A stretch of 64,000 nt of DNA from NCBI GenBank assembly GCA_009760855.2, contig WPIO01000028.1, forward strand, positions 4,324,501 to 4,388,500. Reading direction: 5' to 3'. Position 1 is the stretch's first letter. The number at the start of each line of letters is the position of its first letter. The notes beneath the pieces are model-generated. The model did not search any database. It was not told the origin of the DNA and saw nothing but the letters and a program-made list of their open reading frames with translations. Position numbers and translations under genes: made by a program. Positions 47,870-59,586 of this stretch are shown here, piece by piece. Source of the DNA: Cristatella mucedo (taxonomy: Eukaryota; Bryozoa; Phylactolaemata; Cristatellidae).

Positions 47870-48015
47870 CTTAAAATGGCTGGGGTGGCGGAAAGCTCGC
47901 CCACAGTCGGAACACATGAAGCGACTCTGCCCCGTATGGATAAGCATGTGATAGTTCAGGCTGTGTTGCCGAGTGAAGGTAGCATTGCACAGCAGGCATA
48001 TGAATGGCTTTATAC
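47870..48015 (-). CDS. Zinc-finger gene, exon 8: C2H2 fingers 2 and 3
   Basis: On the minus strand the exon follows GGTGTTTGTAG and ends at GTAGGT. It encodes finger 2 (CLLCNATFTRQHSLNYHMLI, then H) and most of finger 3 (CSDCGRAFRHPSHFK). Linkers are IKPFI and TGQSRF. The intron interrupts finger 3 after the Lys, and the following exon supplies EHQRRH, completing C-x2-C-x12-H-x3-H. Confidence 0.9.
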
Positions 48016-49141
48016 CTACAAACACCGAGTGATTCCTGTGAGCAAACGGCAAGCACTGCTCCACACAGGGTAGGACTTTATCTCGTTCCCTGCTCGACTT
48101 GCAAACCAGCACCTGGTGTACCTACACGGTAAATCCGGCTTATTACCTTGGCACATCCAGAGCGGTAGGCAGTGGCAGCCGACAGAGCAGCCGATAGTCG
48201 ATTTGGGGTATGAGCATGCAGCTCTAGGCATGCTCCTTATCTCCACTGCAGCAGCAGCATGGGGGTGCGGAAAAGCGTAGCAGGATGCCCAGAACAGCAA
48301 GTGCAAGCGGCCAAGCAGGCTGGGTAATTGAACTCGCGAAACAGCTACAGGCAACAGTTAAACAAGATCGCTTCTCGGGCTGGCTAACAAGCTCGCCATC
48401 CAAAGAGAGGGAATCGCCAAGCTTTTGCAACGAGACCGTATGCATAAACTGTGCGAGTTACAAGCTTGAAAATAAAGAATGGCTTCAACTGAAGGCAAAT
48501 GTTGAGCAAAGCAAACAAGGAGCATAATGGTCGGCGGTCCGGTAAGTGTAGTCACACCTACTCGACAGCCTCTGCTGCACTGGGAGTGAGTTGCCACAAT
48601 TTCAGTACGCCGTGGTAGGTTCTCTTGCTTGCCAAGGAAGAAACCCGCATAAAAATAAGCAACGGCTGTTAAAGGTAGACAGCCTATAAGCGAATCTGAG
48701 TTTGGCGCACACGCAGCAAATGGCTTTGTAGCAACAGAGCAACAGGCAACAGAAAGTGTGGTAAAGCTTCACAATGTAAAACTTTTAGGAGCATACGCTT
48801 AGCTTTATAGCTTAATATTTTACACGACCTAGATTCAAGAACAGCATTGAAAAATAAGTCAGATCTCGAACGTGGGGGTTTGTAAAATCAGCAGAAGTAC
48901 CGTGGAGACATAGCCCCTCCGCCACTGAGTAGTATTACCATAGAGCTGAAGCACCCAAACGACAGAAAGAAAATGCCAGTTTTGCAATTGAACTATACTG
49001 TGTGCCAGCAGAGACAGCAAGAGGCAAAATAACAGAACAGTGACCGACGAGGTCATAGCGCTGCAAGGATGGGAACTACAACACAGCCTAAAGGCAGGCT
49101 GCGGTTTGTGCACACTGCAGTGGTTTGCTTTCTACACACAC

Positions 49142-49277
49142 CTGCGTGACTTCGGTAGTGGTACATTAGAGTGGCCGAAGCAGTGAAAGTCTTGTCGCAC
49201 ACTTTACAGCGTAGATGGTCACTGCTGAATCTTGCCTCCCCTCTCTTAAGCTCACGGATGCATTTGATTGCTAGCCT
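49142..49277 (-). CDS. Zinc-finger gene, exon 7: C2H2 finger 1
   Basis: On the minus strand the exon follows TTGTATTTGCAG and ends at a GTGTGT donor. It encodes a basic lead-in (RLAIKCIRELKRGEARF) and the finger CKVCDKTFTASATLMYHYRS, completed by H. The C-x2-C-x12-H-x3-H spacing is canonical. The Gly of the H-A-G linker is split across the intron. Confidence 0.88.
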
Positions 49278-49512
49278 CTGCAAATACAAGTCCTACTGGT
49301 GTACTACTGAGCAGACACATTGTACATCCAAGGTGAACTGCCACCTCCGGCTGTGGGTACAATGTTTATCAGCCAATGTTGTACACACAGGAAAGCTGGA
49401 TCAACGTCACACAAGGGCTTTGGCAACGGCAGCAGTGCTCGAAAAAATGACATTTGTGTCACGTGCCTCTTAGCAGCAATAGTCCCGCAACGCAAGAGTG
49501 TGCAACGCTCAC

Positions 49513-49733
49513 CCTGGTATGTGCTTCAAGTGCTGCTGCTGTTAGTAGCACTGCATCCTGCTTCTCCTGTTCTTGCCCCATTCCGTTTGTATCCACGGCT
49601 TCACCATCCTTTGCTCCAGAGTTCTCGTCCTCGTCAGTTCCAGCTTCATCAGCGCTGAGCTCTACTTCTTCTTCTGCCACGACAAGCCGGGCTCCGTGCT
49701 GAGTTGGGTACTTGGGCATCGGCGGATAGGGTC
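49513..49733 (-). CDS. Zinc-finger gene, exon 6: acidic region
   Basis: On the minus strand the exon follows GACGTTTTGCAG and ends at GTGAGC. It encodes PYPPMPKYPTQHGARLVVAE and then an acidic block (EEEVELSADEAGTDEDENSG) and a Gln/Ala-rich end. Acidic stretches next to fingers are common in transcriptional regulators. Phases fit on both sides. Confidence 0.78.
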
Positions 49734-50141
49734 CTGCAAAACGTCGTCGAATCGGTGGGTCGACTTGCATCATGGAATTGCAACACGTGCCAACTCGAAC
49801 TGCCCACGTGCAGAACAAAAAAAGAATAAGCACCGCCTCACGACACTGCTGCTGCTGCTGCACATGTTTCGAGGTCACATGAGCCACCAACCCAGCTAGC
49901 TGAGTTAAGATCTAAAAAAAACTCTAAGGCAGTTTGCTGGGTTGGTGATTTCAGATCTGAAAAACGCTAGCCTGACAGTCTATTAGAGGGTGCGGCAGGC
50001 CCTGTCCCACTGCCCAAGCTGAGGGACCAGGCCACCAGAAGGGTCCCTGTAATATTATGATTAGTCGGCACGGACAAAATCAAGATTCAGCCGTCCCGAC
50101 ACGGAAGGATTGAGTAAGCAGCACTTGTGCACGACACTTAC

Positions 50142-51464
50142 GGGCCAGCCTGCTGGAGGACATAGGCACCTGCTCCTCTCCACCGCCACTCTCCTCCTCG
50201 TGCTCCACGGTCACTTCGGACCCAACTGCTGCAACACCATCGTCGGCGGGAAGAACAGGAGCAAGCTGCAGGATTGGTATGGGCAAATTGTTGTTCGTGA
50301 GAAGAAAGCCCGTCTTTATCTTCACTGTCATGACGCTCGATGGTGAAGCAAAGTCAACGGCAATCCGCTCACGAGACAGCTCGGCACCTTGCCAGATGGT
50401 GCCACTGCCACCACCGGCGTAGCTAGCTGCTGTTGCTGACGGAGCAGGCACTATAGCGTCCGTCATGGTGGCAACGCTCGAACAAGCAGGGACTATGCAA
50501 CAGCCTCTAGAGTAGGGCCTGCAAGTGCGTGCTGCTGTGAAGACTGCCGAAGCTCCGCCAGAGCCATCAGGAGGCGAGCGTTCGTAGTCGGCATCGTGCT
50601 TGCCACCCCTGCACTGGCTGCAGTTAGCAAAATACAAGTGATCCTCAGACGGCAGCCAGGGCCCAGTTCGCCGCTCACCAGCAACCGGTCGTGTGCAGCT
50701 GCTGGTGGTGGTGGCATCACCCTCCACGAGAGAGGTAGTAGCGGAGCCGTCGGACTGCTTGCTTAGTTTAGTGCTGGGTGCCGATGCTATGCCACCTCCT
50801 TCACAAGCAGCAGCCAATCCACCGGTAGCTGACAAAGACCGCTTGCGCTTCGAAGAGGCTTTGAATGGCTGCTTTGCCGCACAGGCTGGTGGCTGTTTTC
50901 CTGAGCTGGGTGCGGCGGCTGCTGCTGCTAGGGCATGCTTTTTGGAAGCTGCAGCTGCCAGCAGCCTTGCAGCAGTCACGCGCTTTGCAGTAGTCGTCGT
51001 AGCTGGCTCGCGTTTCTCGTTGCTGTCGACTTGCATCCTCGTGGCCTTGGCAGCAGTGGGGGCAGGTGACTTGGCTGGTGCCGGTGACTTGGTAAGGGCA
51101 GATGACTTTCCAGCTGTAGTAGCTGTTGTTGTAGCAGCAGCTGCTGCTGCTTCTCCAGTAGTAGCAGAAGAAGCAGAAGCAACAGCAGTACTAGTCGTAT
51201 TAGTACTAGTAGCAGCACCAGTTGATCGCTTAGTGGCAGCCACTGGAGCCTTATCCTTTCCTTTCTGCATACGGCTCTGAGCAGCTCCACCTTCGGGCAA
51301 CTCGAGCTTTATTGAGCACGGTGGTGATGCTATAGGCACCGCACCCCTGGTAGCCAGAGACATCAAGCTACGCTCGCCAGTAGTTGCAGTTGCAGAGGGA
51401 GCCGTGCCGCCTGCTGGCTCGTTTTCTTTGCTGTCTGACGTCCTCTTAGAGCTCTTCGATAAGC
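50142..51464 (-). CDS. Zinc-finger gene, exon 5: long low-complexity exon
   Basis: This 1,323-nt minus-strand exon lies between CTCTTTTGCAG and a GTAAGT donor and stays open throughout. It begins LSKSSKRTSDSKENEPAGG. It is dominated by Ala, Thr, Ser and Lys with GCA/GCT-type codon runs, so overlapping frames also look open; those are shadows. A KRKR cluster within SSKRKRSLS is a plausible nuclear signal. Near the 3' end are Cys-bearing stretches (FANCSQCRGGKHD, CRPYSRGCC) and a more ordinary segment (VMTVKIKTGFLLTNNNLPI). One base is left over, matching the next exon. Confidence 0.82.
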
Positions 51465-51889
51465 CTGCAAAAGAGTTTCACCTCTGATGTTTTGCATTCT
51501 TAAGGTCAGAGCAAAGAGGCAAATCTGCAGCTCATATACAGCAAATCAATTAATAACCCACCTAGGCAGCTCGTGGGGGCAGGCGTTGTTAATGCATGCT
51601 AGCTCCACCAAGTTTTTACATCACGCTCACGGAAAATAGCGATCCTAAAGTTATATGAACCTGAATCTTTAACCTTGATCGGGAGTTTGCTCACGACATG
51701 AGGGACGTCGGTGACATAAGAATGGCTATATCGAGTTAGATCACGTCATGATGCTCAAACAGCAATCTATTTAAACCTGGGTTTCAGGTGGATCGTTAGA
51801 AAACTGTAAGAAAGAAAGCTATGATCGTTAGAATATATAGTGCACGACTGCACACCGACCAGCAGCAGTGAGTAGGAGACGCACACATG

Positions 51890-52002
<113 letters not shown>

Positions 52003-52019
52003 CAGCGTGTCATGACACA

Positions 52020-52186
52020 GCTGATTCAATGATTCAACGGTCTCAATTATATAGCAGCAGGAGAGCCATCACGGCTATCACCACTGCTTGAAGTGGTCAA
52101 TAAAGGATCGCTCACTGCAGGACTCAAACCCACAACCCAGGTCGTGAAGAGCAAGTACCTTATCCCTGGGCTAAGATCCAGGGGCG
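52020..52186 (-). mobile_element. tRNA-derived SINE, group A
   Basis: A reverse-oriented copy with GCTGATTCAATGATTCAACG at its 3' end and a degraded B box (complement of GACTCAAACCCACAAC). Confidence 0.68.
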
Positions 52187-52195
52187 AAAAACGGT

Positions 52196-52356
52196 TAGTT
52201 TATTTAACAGCCGCATTTAGCTGAAGAAGCCTTAACAGCAATCACCACCGTTTGCAGTGGGCAATTAAGGATTGCCTAAATGTATGACTCAAACCCACGA
52301 CCTGAGTCATGAAGAAAGAGCACCTGACCTTCAAGGCTAACACCTAGGAGCAAGCC
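52196..52356 (-). mobile_element. tRNA-derived SINE, group A
   Basis: A second reverse-oriented copy arranged head to tail with the previous one, about 10 bp away and considerably diverged. Confidence 0.65.
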
Positions 52357-52448
52357 TGTCTGCTATCCTCGTTTCGATGGCAGCCCTGTAAATACTTTCA
52401 GAAGCAGAGATACACGCTTTCTTTCATTTCTCATCGATATTGATATCG

Positions 52449-52451
<3 letters not shown>

Positions 52452-52541
<90 letters not shown>
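52452..52541. repeat. (GT)n microsatellite
   Basis: About 45 GT units. Flanked by a direct duplication: the segment CAGAAGCAGAGATACACGCT and the segment TTTCATTTCTCATCGATATT occur both before it (about 52400-52450) and after it (about 52625-52715). Confidence 0.95.
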
Positions 52542-52544
<3 letters not shown>

Positions 52545-52742
52545 CACTTATGCTTTCGCAGCTAACAGATGAATTTCGGTGATCACAAAGAGGACTGATG
52601 CAGAAAAAATAAGATCAATTCTTTCAGAAGCAGAGATACACGCTTTCTCATTCTCTACACTCTATGCTTTCCCTCCGTGCTTTTTTTTCATTTCTCATCG
52701 ATATTGATATCGAACTTGTAGCATGCATGCTAATGACAACTC

Positions 52743-52798
52743 CACACATCGAATACTATCTCTGGATGGACACACATCGAATACTATCTCTGAATGGA
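52743..52798. repeat. 28-bp tandem duplication
   Basis: CACACATCGAATACTATCTC plus about eight bases occurs twice in a row with one substitution. Confidence 0.85.
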
Positions 52799-53919
52799 CC
52801 AAATGGGATGGAACGGATATTGAACAATGTATTGAAACACATAGATACTGTACATACCTGCTACAATAATAATAGTAAGCCCCCTACCTCATTAACATAA
52901 GGATCTCATAGCATCCTTAGCTATGCACCAACAGGTACACTGGCTAGAATAACAGGCAAATATCACTATTTTAATTATTATCTTTTAAGATACCACCCTA
53001 TTGGGCTTCGCTTTGACTATTAGCCAAAAAATTGGAATTTGATACAATGGTAGCAGACACATTCAAAAAAGCCACTGACAGCTAGCTTAAAGTTACTCGC
53101 CAATGCTCAGCATACCACCATTAGCAAAAGCACTCTACATGCGAGTTGTAACAGCATATATCAAGAAATAAACAAGCACATGCAAGTATAAGAACGATCT
53201 AGCATGGCCGTTGCATCAACAGCAGAATACAAGTGAATTTATGTAGTAACTGGCTAGAAAAAAAAGAACAATCTACACAAAATCTACACATAAGTGAAGA
53301 TATTCACATGACTGCCCAAAAGCAGCATCTTACCACGCAACCTTCGATATCGAGCTGCCATGGGCTCAGCAGTGAATTTAATCTTGTGAGATTTGCAGGG
53401 ATCTACAGACCAAGAACAGTGTACCCTGTTACACATACAATAGTGCAAGCAGACTGCATAGATATAAGCACAACAGTGACCAGCTGTTGAAGAACCTAAA
53501 AGACCAGCTGTTGGACAACCTAAAAAAACCTCAAGAAACAATGACACCAGCAAAACGAAGGCCTCAGAGAAGATCATCAGCCAATCATGCAGAACAATGT
53601 GGGCTGAAGGGCACATAACACAACACAGGCGAATCAGTGCCACAAAAATTGCATCACAGTAAGTGGTTGGTAGCCTTTCGTATACAACAAAGAAAAAGCT
53701 AATTTCGTCACTCAACCCAGAAGATATGAAAGCTTCGAGCTCAGTCGGCACAGCCGACATTGAGAAACTGGTAGTGCATCAAGCACTGGCCGGGCAACCA
53801 AACAATTATGTCAAATCATCAGTTCTTGCAGGCAAGTTCCAAATGGAATTTCGATGTTCCATGGAAACTGCTATGCTTCATTCTTTCCAATGAACAATGC
53901 AGATCAGGGGAGGGCCTCT

Positions 53920-54545
53920 CTGCTGGCACTCCTGATCTAGTCTAGCACCAGCAATTGACATTATTGATCACCAGATCCTTCTGGAGAGCCAACCACATAC
54001 CTTGGGGTATCACGGGCACAGTGCTAGGTTAGGTTACATCTTACCTCAGCAAGAAACGTCAACTAGATGTGAGCAGCTGTTGGTCACTTAGGGAGTCCAA
54101 AAACGTTTGGGGCACTTTATGGTTCGGTCTTAGGCCCCATCTTTTTACTATCTATACTCCCTTTGAGGCCGAAAATCTTCACTGCTTTGATTTCTACTTC
54201 GATGACTCACCTGTCTATTACACGACCTTATAAGCCTTATTGATCATTTGATTCAATCACTTCCCTTTCCGCCTGCATCGACTACATTTGCATTTGGATG
54301 GCTACTAACTTCCTAAAGCTTAACGATAAGACCAACCTAATAGCTCTGGGCATACATAGTGTTACATGAAAGTTGGAAGATCACTCCCTCAAGATTAGTT
54401 GGGGTGGCATCAATCCCATTATGTAAGCCCATAATCTTAGTGTACTCTTCCCAAACAACTTGTCATTGGATGACCACATTCCCCCATTGTAAAATCAGCA
54501 TACTTTCAACTAAGGAACGCCTCCAATATTGTGGCCTGCTTACTG
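53920..54545 (+). mobile_element. Decayed LINE fragment, second group
   Basis: The + strand carries degraded RT motifs (IDHQILLESQPHTLG, YHGHSARLGYIL) and downstream sequence resembling the LSLDDHI segment (TTGTCATTGGATGACCACAT at about 54460). More diverged than the main group. It ends at a poly-C run. Confidence 0.6.
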
Positions 54546-54548
54546 CCT

Positions 54549-54574
54549 GCGTCCCCTCCCCCCCCCCCCCCCCC
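54549..54574. repeat. Poly-C tract
   Basis: A run of about 20 C residues, likely unstable in replication and sequencing. Confidence 0.9.
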
Positions 54575-54739
54575 ACCAACAGCACAATGCCCACCCTACC
54601 GACCGCACAGACCTCTCCGACTGGGTGCTCTTTACCCATCACTCGCTATCTGCCAATGACACTGTGTGCCTGGCAGACATATTTGCACCTCATGAACTCA
54701 TACAGGGCGGTCGGCCCAAGCACAAACGGTCGCGCCAGC

Positions 54740-55260
54740 CGTCGAGTCGATGCCTGGCTTCGCCAGCAGACGAAGTTGTAAGCAGCTATCTCTCGAGCGC
54801 AGAAACGGCCGGCTAGTGTTAGCACTGGGCACTACTGACACAGGAGTCGAGTGCCGAAGTCGAGCGCTCTTTGACTATCGTTCTTTCCCGGAAACTTCGA
54901 CCGCCTGCGCGCTTTCTCACGAAGCGACCATGAAGTGGTGTGCATCGGCCGGCGCCAGGGCCGTCGTGGCTGCCTTTTGCCGGTCAATTGTGTTGCAGGG
55001 AATGCAATCGACGGCAGGCAGAACGGTGCACGGCCAAACAGGTTCGGCGTGTGGCCGAACGAACGGCAGCTGCTCAGCTTCGTTCGGCTGCGAAGCACCG
55101 TGCTTTCCGGCGGCCCTGTCTGTCTATGTGTGCCGACTGTCTCGGCAAGTCGCCAATAGCCGCAAGGCCGGGCCTTGCGGCTATTGGGTCTAGTTTGCCC
55201 AGCAGTAGAAGCAGATCCGAGCAGAAGCGAATCCGAGCAGAAGGGCATCTTCCGAGGCCT
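54740..55260. other. GC-rich CpG-dense island in the zinc-finger gene intron
   Basis: Markedly more GC- and CpG-rich than the surrounding intron and open in several frames on both strands. It contains short inverted repeats and the 17-bp palindrome at 55153-55187. Could be an intronic CpG island or part of a DNA transposon; no protein is recognised. Confidence 0.5.
55153..55187. repeat. Perfect 17-bp inverted repeat with 1-nt centre
   Basis: CCAATAGCCGCAAGGCC is followed after one G by its exact reverse complement. Very GC-rich and hairpin-forming. Confidence 0.95.
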
Positions 55261-55444
55261 CGGCTACTAACCCTACTTGCATACTGACCCTGTGCATGTC
55301 ACCGCTAACCATGTTATTCTTGCTGTTTATTAAGCATGCTACCACTAACCATTGGATCGTGCTCCTTTTGCAGCAAATGCCAAGTGCCTAGAAAGAGATC
55401 GATTTCTCTGAGGATGCTACATCAAATGCATTATTATTATTATA
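55258..55444 (+). mobile_element. LINE 3' UTR fragment
   Basis: Contains only the last about 190 bp: CATACTGACCCTGTGCATGT, AAGTGCCTAGAAAGAGATCG and an ATT tail. The left boundary abuts the GC-rich island. Confidence 0.8.
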
Positions 55445-55689
55445 ACGATAAAACACAATATCACAGTGTAAGGCCATTGCTTTGGGTTTCGACGGTAAAG
55501 AATTCAGTTGCCGAAGACGTCAGAAGACATTCTTTCCTTCATGCACATTGACACATCAGTGCTACTTACATGCTAACCCAGCTGCTGGTTCAGCTACACA
55601 TTTCATGTTTTCATCGGTGACAAAAACGAGACCGCCATAAAAATGCCAGAAAGTTACAATGGTGAGCGAACCGACAGCTGAGAACCTAC

Positions 55690-55945
55690 CTGAGGCATCA
55701 AGTAGAAGCTCTGCTACGTGATTAAAAAGATGGACGGCAACACTATCTCGTGCTTTCTTTTCATTTCCAAAGCTTTTAAAAGACGACGAGCACTTGCTTG
55801 GCATGAGGTAGCAGGTATACGAATAAGTCCGTTTCATCTCATCAGCATGGCACTCGGTAAACAATTCCAGTAGTGCCTTGTTATTTAGACTTGCTATTTG
55901 ATCCAACGTCAAGACGTCCAATGAACCAAGCATTTTCGAGGTCAT
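55690..55945 (-). CDS. Zinc-finger gene, exon 4: helical region and atypical finger
   Basis: On the minus strand the exon follows CGTTTTTAATTCAG and ends at GTAGGT. It encodes about 85 residues that look strongly conserved: LDVLTLDQIASLNNKALLEL, ECHADEMKRTYSYTC, and a C-x6-C-x19-H-x3-H arrangement (CYLMPSKC ... HLFNH) that could bind one zinc ion. The leading ATG is probably internal, given the preceding exon, but could be an alternative start. I know this kind of module only as an N-terminal companion of C2H2 arrays and cannot name the family. Confidence 0.8.
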
Positions 55946-55994
55946 CTGAATTAAAAACGGTTAGAACCACAATCAAAAATAATAATCGGCCATT

Positions 55995-56755
55995 TGTACA
56001 ATAATAATAATAATAATGCACTTGATAACACGCCCTCAGAGAACTCAATCTCTTTCTAGGCGCTTTACATTTGCTGCAAAGGGAACGTGATTGAATGGTC
56101 GGTAATATAATGCTTCATAACCAACATGAATAACATGGTTAGGGGTGACATGCACAGGGTTAGCATGTTAATGTGGTTAGTGGCAGCATGCACAGTGTCA
56201 GCAAGCATAAGCACATCAAGGACGAATCACAGGGACCCACTAAATGCTGTCCTAAATAGGTGTTTTTAAGTTCTTTTTCAATGTGGTCAGGGGATGTTCT
56301 GATGCAAGTCAGGAGGGAGTTCCAGGCTTTGGGAGCATACGAACTAAATGCACGGTCTCCAAAGGATTTGAGGTTTGTACGAAGTAGTGGTAAACTGTTG
56401 GATTCCGAAAAACGGGTGGTAGGTACTATGCTTGGCCTGCTGTGGGGGTAGATCTGAGAGATAGGCTGGAGGCAAAGAATGAAGTGGCCTAAAAGTGAGC
56501 AACAAGATCTTGAAGTCGATCTGTTGCTTGACTGGTAGCCAGTGCAGGTCAGAGAGAAGTTGTGTGATGTGGCAACTGCGACGCTCACGACAGACAAGCC
56601 TAGCTGCGCAGTTTTGCATCAGCTGTTATCGCCTGATTACACATGCTGGTAGGCCAGCAAGCATAAAAGTTACAGAAGTTAAGACGAGATGTCACAAATG
56701 CATGGACCGACTTAGACGTGGTATGCTTATCTAAACGAGCCCGAATTTTAGCCTA
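55995..56755 (-). mobile_element. LINE 3' fragment
   Basis: Reverse-oriented, 50 bp from the zinc-finger exon 4 acceptor and in the same orientation as that gene. The minus strand encodes [20 protein letters not shown] and [20 protein letters not shown]. Confidence 0.85.
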
Positions 56756-57090
56756 AGAGAACTTAATTTCTATCCAGGCACTTTAAAACTTACTACAAGG
56801 GAATAAATACCCAATAGTTAGTGACATGGACGGTATTAAGCATCTAAAATCAAACATATATGCTTGAGCCAGCATGCACAAGCCAACATGAAGACCCTCC
56901 CCGAGGTTAGTAATAAGGCACCTGACAAGCAACATAAAATGAATCGCGCACAGGTGTGCATGCAAAGCATACCGGAACACAAAAACAACAGGATGACTGG
57001 GGCAAAGCATCTTTTGTGCTGTATAAACATGGGCTAGCTATGCCCAACAACATGACACAAAGGGGCACAGACAAACCACCAGCACGTTGT
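56752..57090 (-). mobile_element. LINE 3' UTR fragment, variant subfamily
   Basis: Begins with GCCTAAGAGAACTTAATTTC and TATCCAGGCACTTTAAAACT, the terminal stem of a variant UTR also seen near 36330. Reverse-oriented. Its joint with the preceding copy suggests nested insertion. Confidence 0.55.
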
Positions 57091-57829
57091 ACCAGCCATT
57101 ACCCAAACTTAATATATTGCATTAGCCGTACAGCATTACATTAAACTCATGATGAAAAAATCATGGTCGTTTTCACATTAAAAATTAACAGCTACACAGC
57201 CAGCACGGTCTACAAGAGCCGTGCAATATGTACATGTACGGTAAAGCAAGTCCACAGTCGAGCAGGTGACTTCAAGCTACTGACCTCACCAGAAAAAATC
57301 AATGCTCAAACTAATAAGGAAAAGTTAACTTACCTCACCGTGCAAGTGTACTACTATAATATAGCCCTTAATAATGTTGACCTTATTACAGCAAAATATA
57401 ACTAAGCTTCCAGGACCAGGCCAACTTAAAGCACTGATTAAGGATATCCTGTGTAAAAGATTAGTACAAACAGCTGAGCCACAAGGTCCACAGCCAAAAA
57501 AGTAAGCAGCAGCAATGGTCTCTGCCTCATATGCCATTCCTGCCACTTACAATATCCTGCTAAGTAAGGTCCAGCCCTCAAAGATTAAGTACTTCATCAC
57601 TTTAAAATTAGCTCTATATACCTGCAATGCCAGTCGTCCTTTGTCGGCCTAATATGCTACAGCTTGCTAAAAGTATACACCTTGGATACCTTGAATACTG
57701 TATCAGTCTTTCGACAATACAAGACCAACAGTAGCTAAAGGCACTCGTCCATGAGTCGATAGTGCAGGGGTACAGCAGCTATTAGACAAGCAGTGAATAG
57801 TTCTGCCATCAGAGAGCTTCAGGCTCTGA

Positions 57830-59040
57830 TCTCGGATAGCACGATATAATTACGAATGTCGGTTCAAGCTCCAACAGGAATTCAAAGTTAACCATTCCAC
57901 GGAACTGCTCTCTGAGTTGCCGATGACCTGAACAATGCTGAACACGGTAGGGCCTCTGCTAGTTCACATAGATCTCTCAACAGCATGTGCCACGGTTGAA
58001 CATAGATCCTTCTAGAGAACATCCGGACATGCTTATGTATCACTGGCACACTTAAACTGCACTGGGTATATCAACGGCTGTCAGCCGTGGAGGTGCTCTC
58101 TACTAAGAAGCACTTATTCAGCACCTCGCGGGTTCAGTCTTCAATCCCATTTTTCTCTTTATCTACACTCTCACGGGGGACTATGTCACTACCAAGCACA
58201 ATCCCATCTTCTGTTTTTACGCAGCCGATGCTAAGCTCAACCTATAATTTGACCTTCCTCAGCCTTGCTCTTCATCCGACATAATGCCCTTGCAGCTTAT
58301 ATCCATGACATTGTCACTCAGAGGGCTACTAACTCCTCAAGCTTAACAAAGATAGGCCAAACTAACAGCTATGGGCAAGGCTAGTGTCAGTCTCAAATGA
58401 ATGGTTCATCTTGCATCAATCCTTTGCTGTCTACTTATAATCTTGTCGTTAGATAAGCAAATTACCTCCACTGTCAAGTCGACCTACTTCCAGCTCAAGA
58501 AAATTGACAACATCAGACCTTGTTTCGACAAAAACAAGACTGTAAATAGTTCATGCGTTTGCCACATCTCGTCTAGATTACTATAGTTCCTTTCATTAGG
58601 GACTCACAGCAAGAACTCTTAACGACTGCAGTTGCTGCAGAGCTCAGCAGCTCGACTAGTCTATTGTCAACCGCTTAGTTGATATGTCACACCACCACTT
58701 CTGTGAGCTTCACTGGCTCCCCATCAACCACCGAATCTTGAACATCTTCTCTCTGGCCTAGAGGATTGCTTACTCCCTTGCACCAGTCTAGCAATCCATC
58801 TTCTCAACCGGTTTGCTCTTGCCCCAGCTTCTCGGGATCTTGTTGTCTTGCCATTCCTTGCCCAAATTTGAACTTTTTTTTTTGATCCTCCGGATTTCAT
58901 TTCCTATGCACCGAAAGTCTGGACCTTGCTTCCGGCTTCTGTCAGCACCTGCATTGACTTGGCATCATTTCAGTCTCAGCTAAGGAAACATCTGTTCTGC
59001 TCAGCTTTACCAGTACCCAAGTGAACTTTTTTTCTTCTTG
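57830..59040 (+). mobile_element. Decayed LINE copy, second group
   Basis: The + strand shows RT remnants (LLVHIDLSTACATVEHRSF; LRSTYSAPRGFSLQS), an SLDKQITSTVKSTYFQLKKI segment equivalent to LSLDDHISSTIKSAYFQLHN, and an HHFCELHWLPINHRILNIF region. Its divergence from the main group indicates an older lineage. Confidence 0.68.
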
Positions 59041-59177
59041 TGCTTTGCATGCTTACCTGTACAAGATTAAAATTATGTTACTAAACAGAGGTTTTACCAG
59101 CCAGCTGCCTTGAGTATCTTCCTGTGTGTTGAAGTACACTTGCCTAAACATGATACATAACACATGATGTGTTTGTA

Positions 59178-59204
59178 CGTATGTATGTATGTATGTACAT
59201 ACAT
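59178..59204. repeat. Short (GTAT)n repeat
   Basis: About four GTAT units flanked by a complementary ACATACAT, giving a weak hairpin. Confidence 0.7.
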
Positions 59205-59351
59205 GTGTGTGCTTTCAATGCTTGTATAAGCACGACACCTTGGTCGGCAACGACTCCTGCTTATAGCATCTATTGCAGGACGTTTTAAGCCTGGTTTAGA
59301 CTGAGTCTTGCTTCCTACCTACTCTTGCTTCGCCCACTAAACTTTCATGGG

Positions 59352-59430
59352 ATAGCAATAATAATAATAATACATTTCTGTAGCACCCCAGAGAGCTGAA
59401 TCTCTCTCTAGACACTTTACATGTGGCATT
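59352..59430 (-). mobile_element. LINE 3' terminal fragment
   Basis: An AATAATAATAATAATACATT tail and stem complement. Probably the 3' end of the same element whose coding part resumes at 59975, with the fold-back element between them. Confidence 0.65.
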
Positions 59431-59586
59431 TCTCTGCGGCCAGGCTTCGCTAATGCAATTGCCAATAGAATGAAACCTGTCTGCTACAGCCTTTATTGCT
59501 TGCTGCCTCAAAATCCAATTCTCAAACTCCGAACTCAGAGTCCCATAAACAGGGGTTCACCAGGAACGCATCGATGGTTTCGCTGG

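Noticed and set aside
50693-51280. 195-codon + strand frame rich in Ala and Val
   Set aside because: A complement shadow of the alanine/threonine-rich minus-strand exon 5 of the zinc-finger gene.
54750-55193. 147-codon + frame and 138-codon - frame in the GC-rich island
   Set aside because: Both follow from low stop frequency in GC-rich DNA; no motif, splice logic or homologue recognised.
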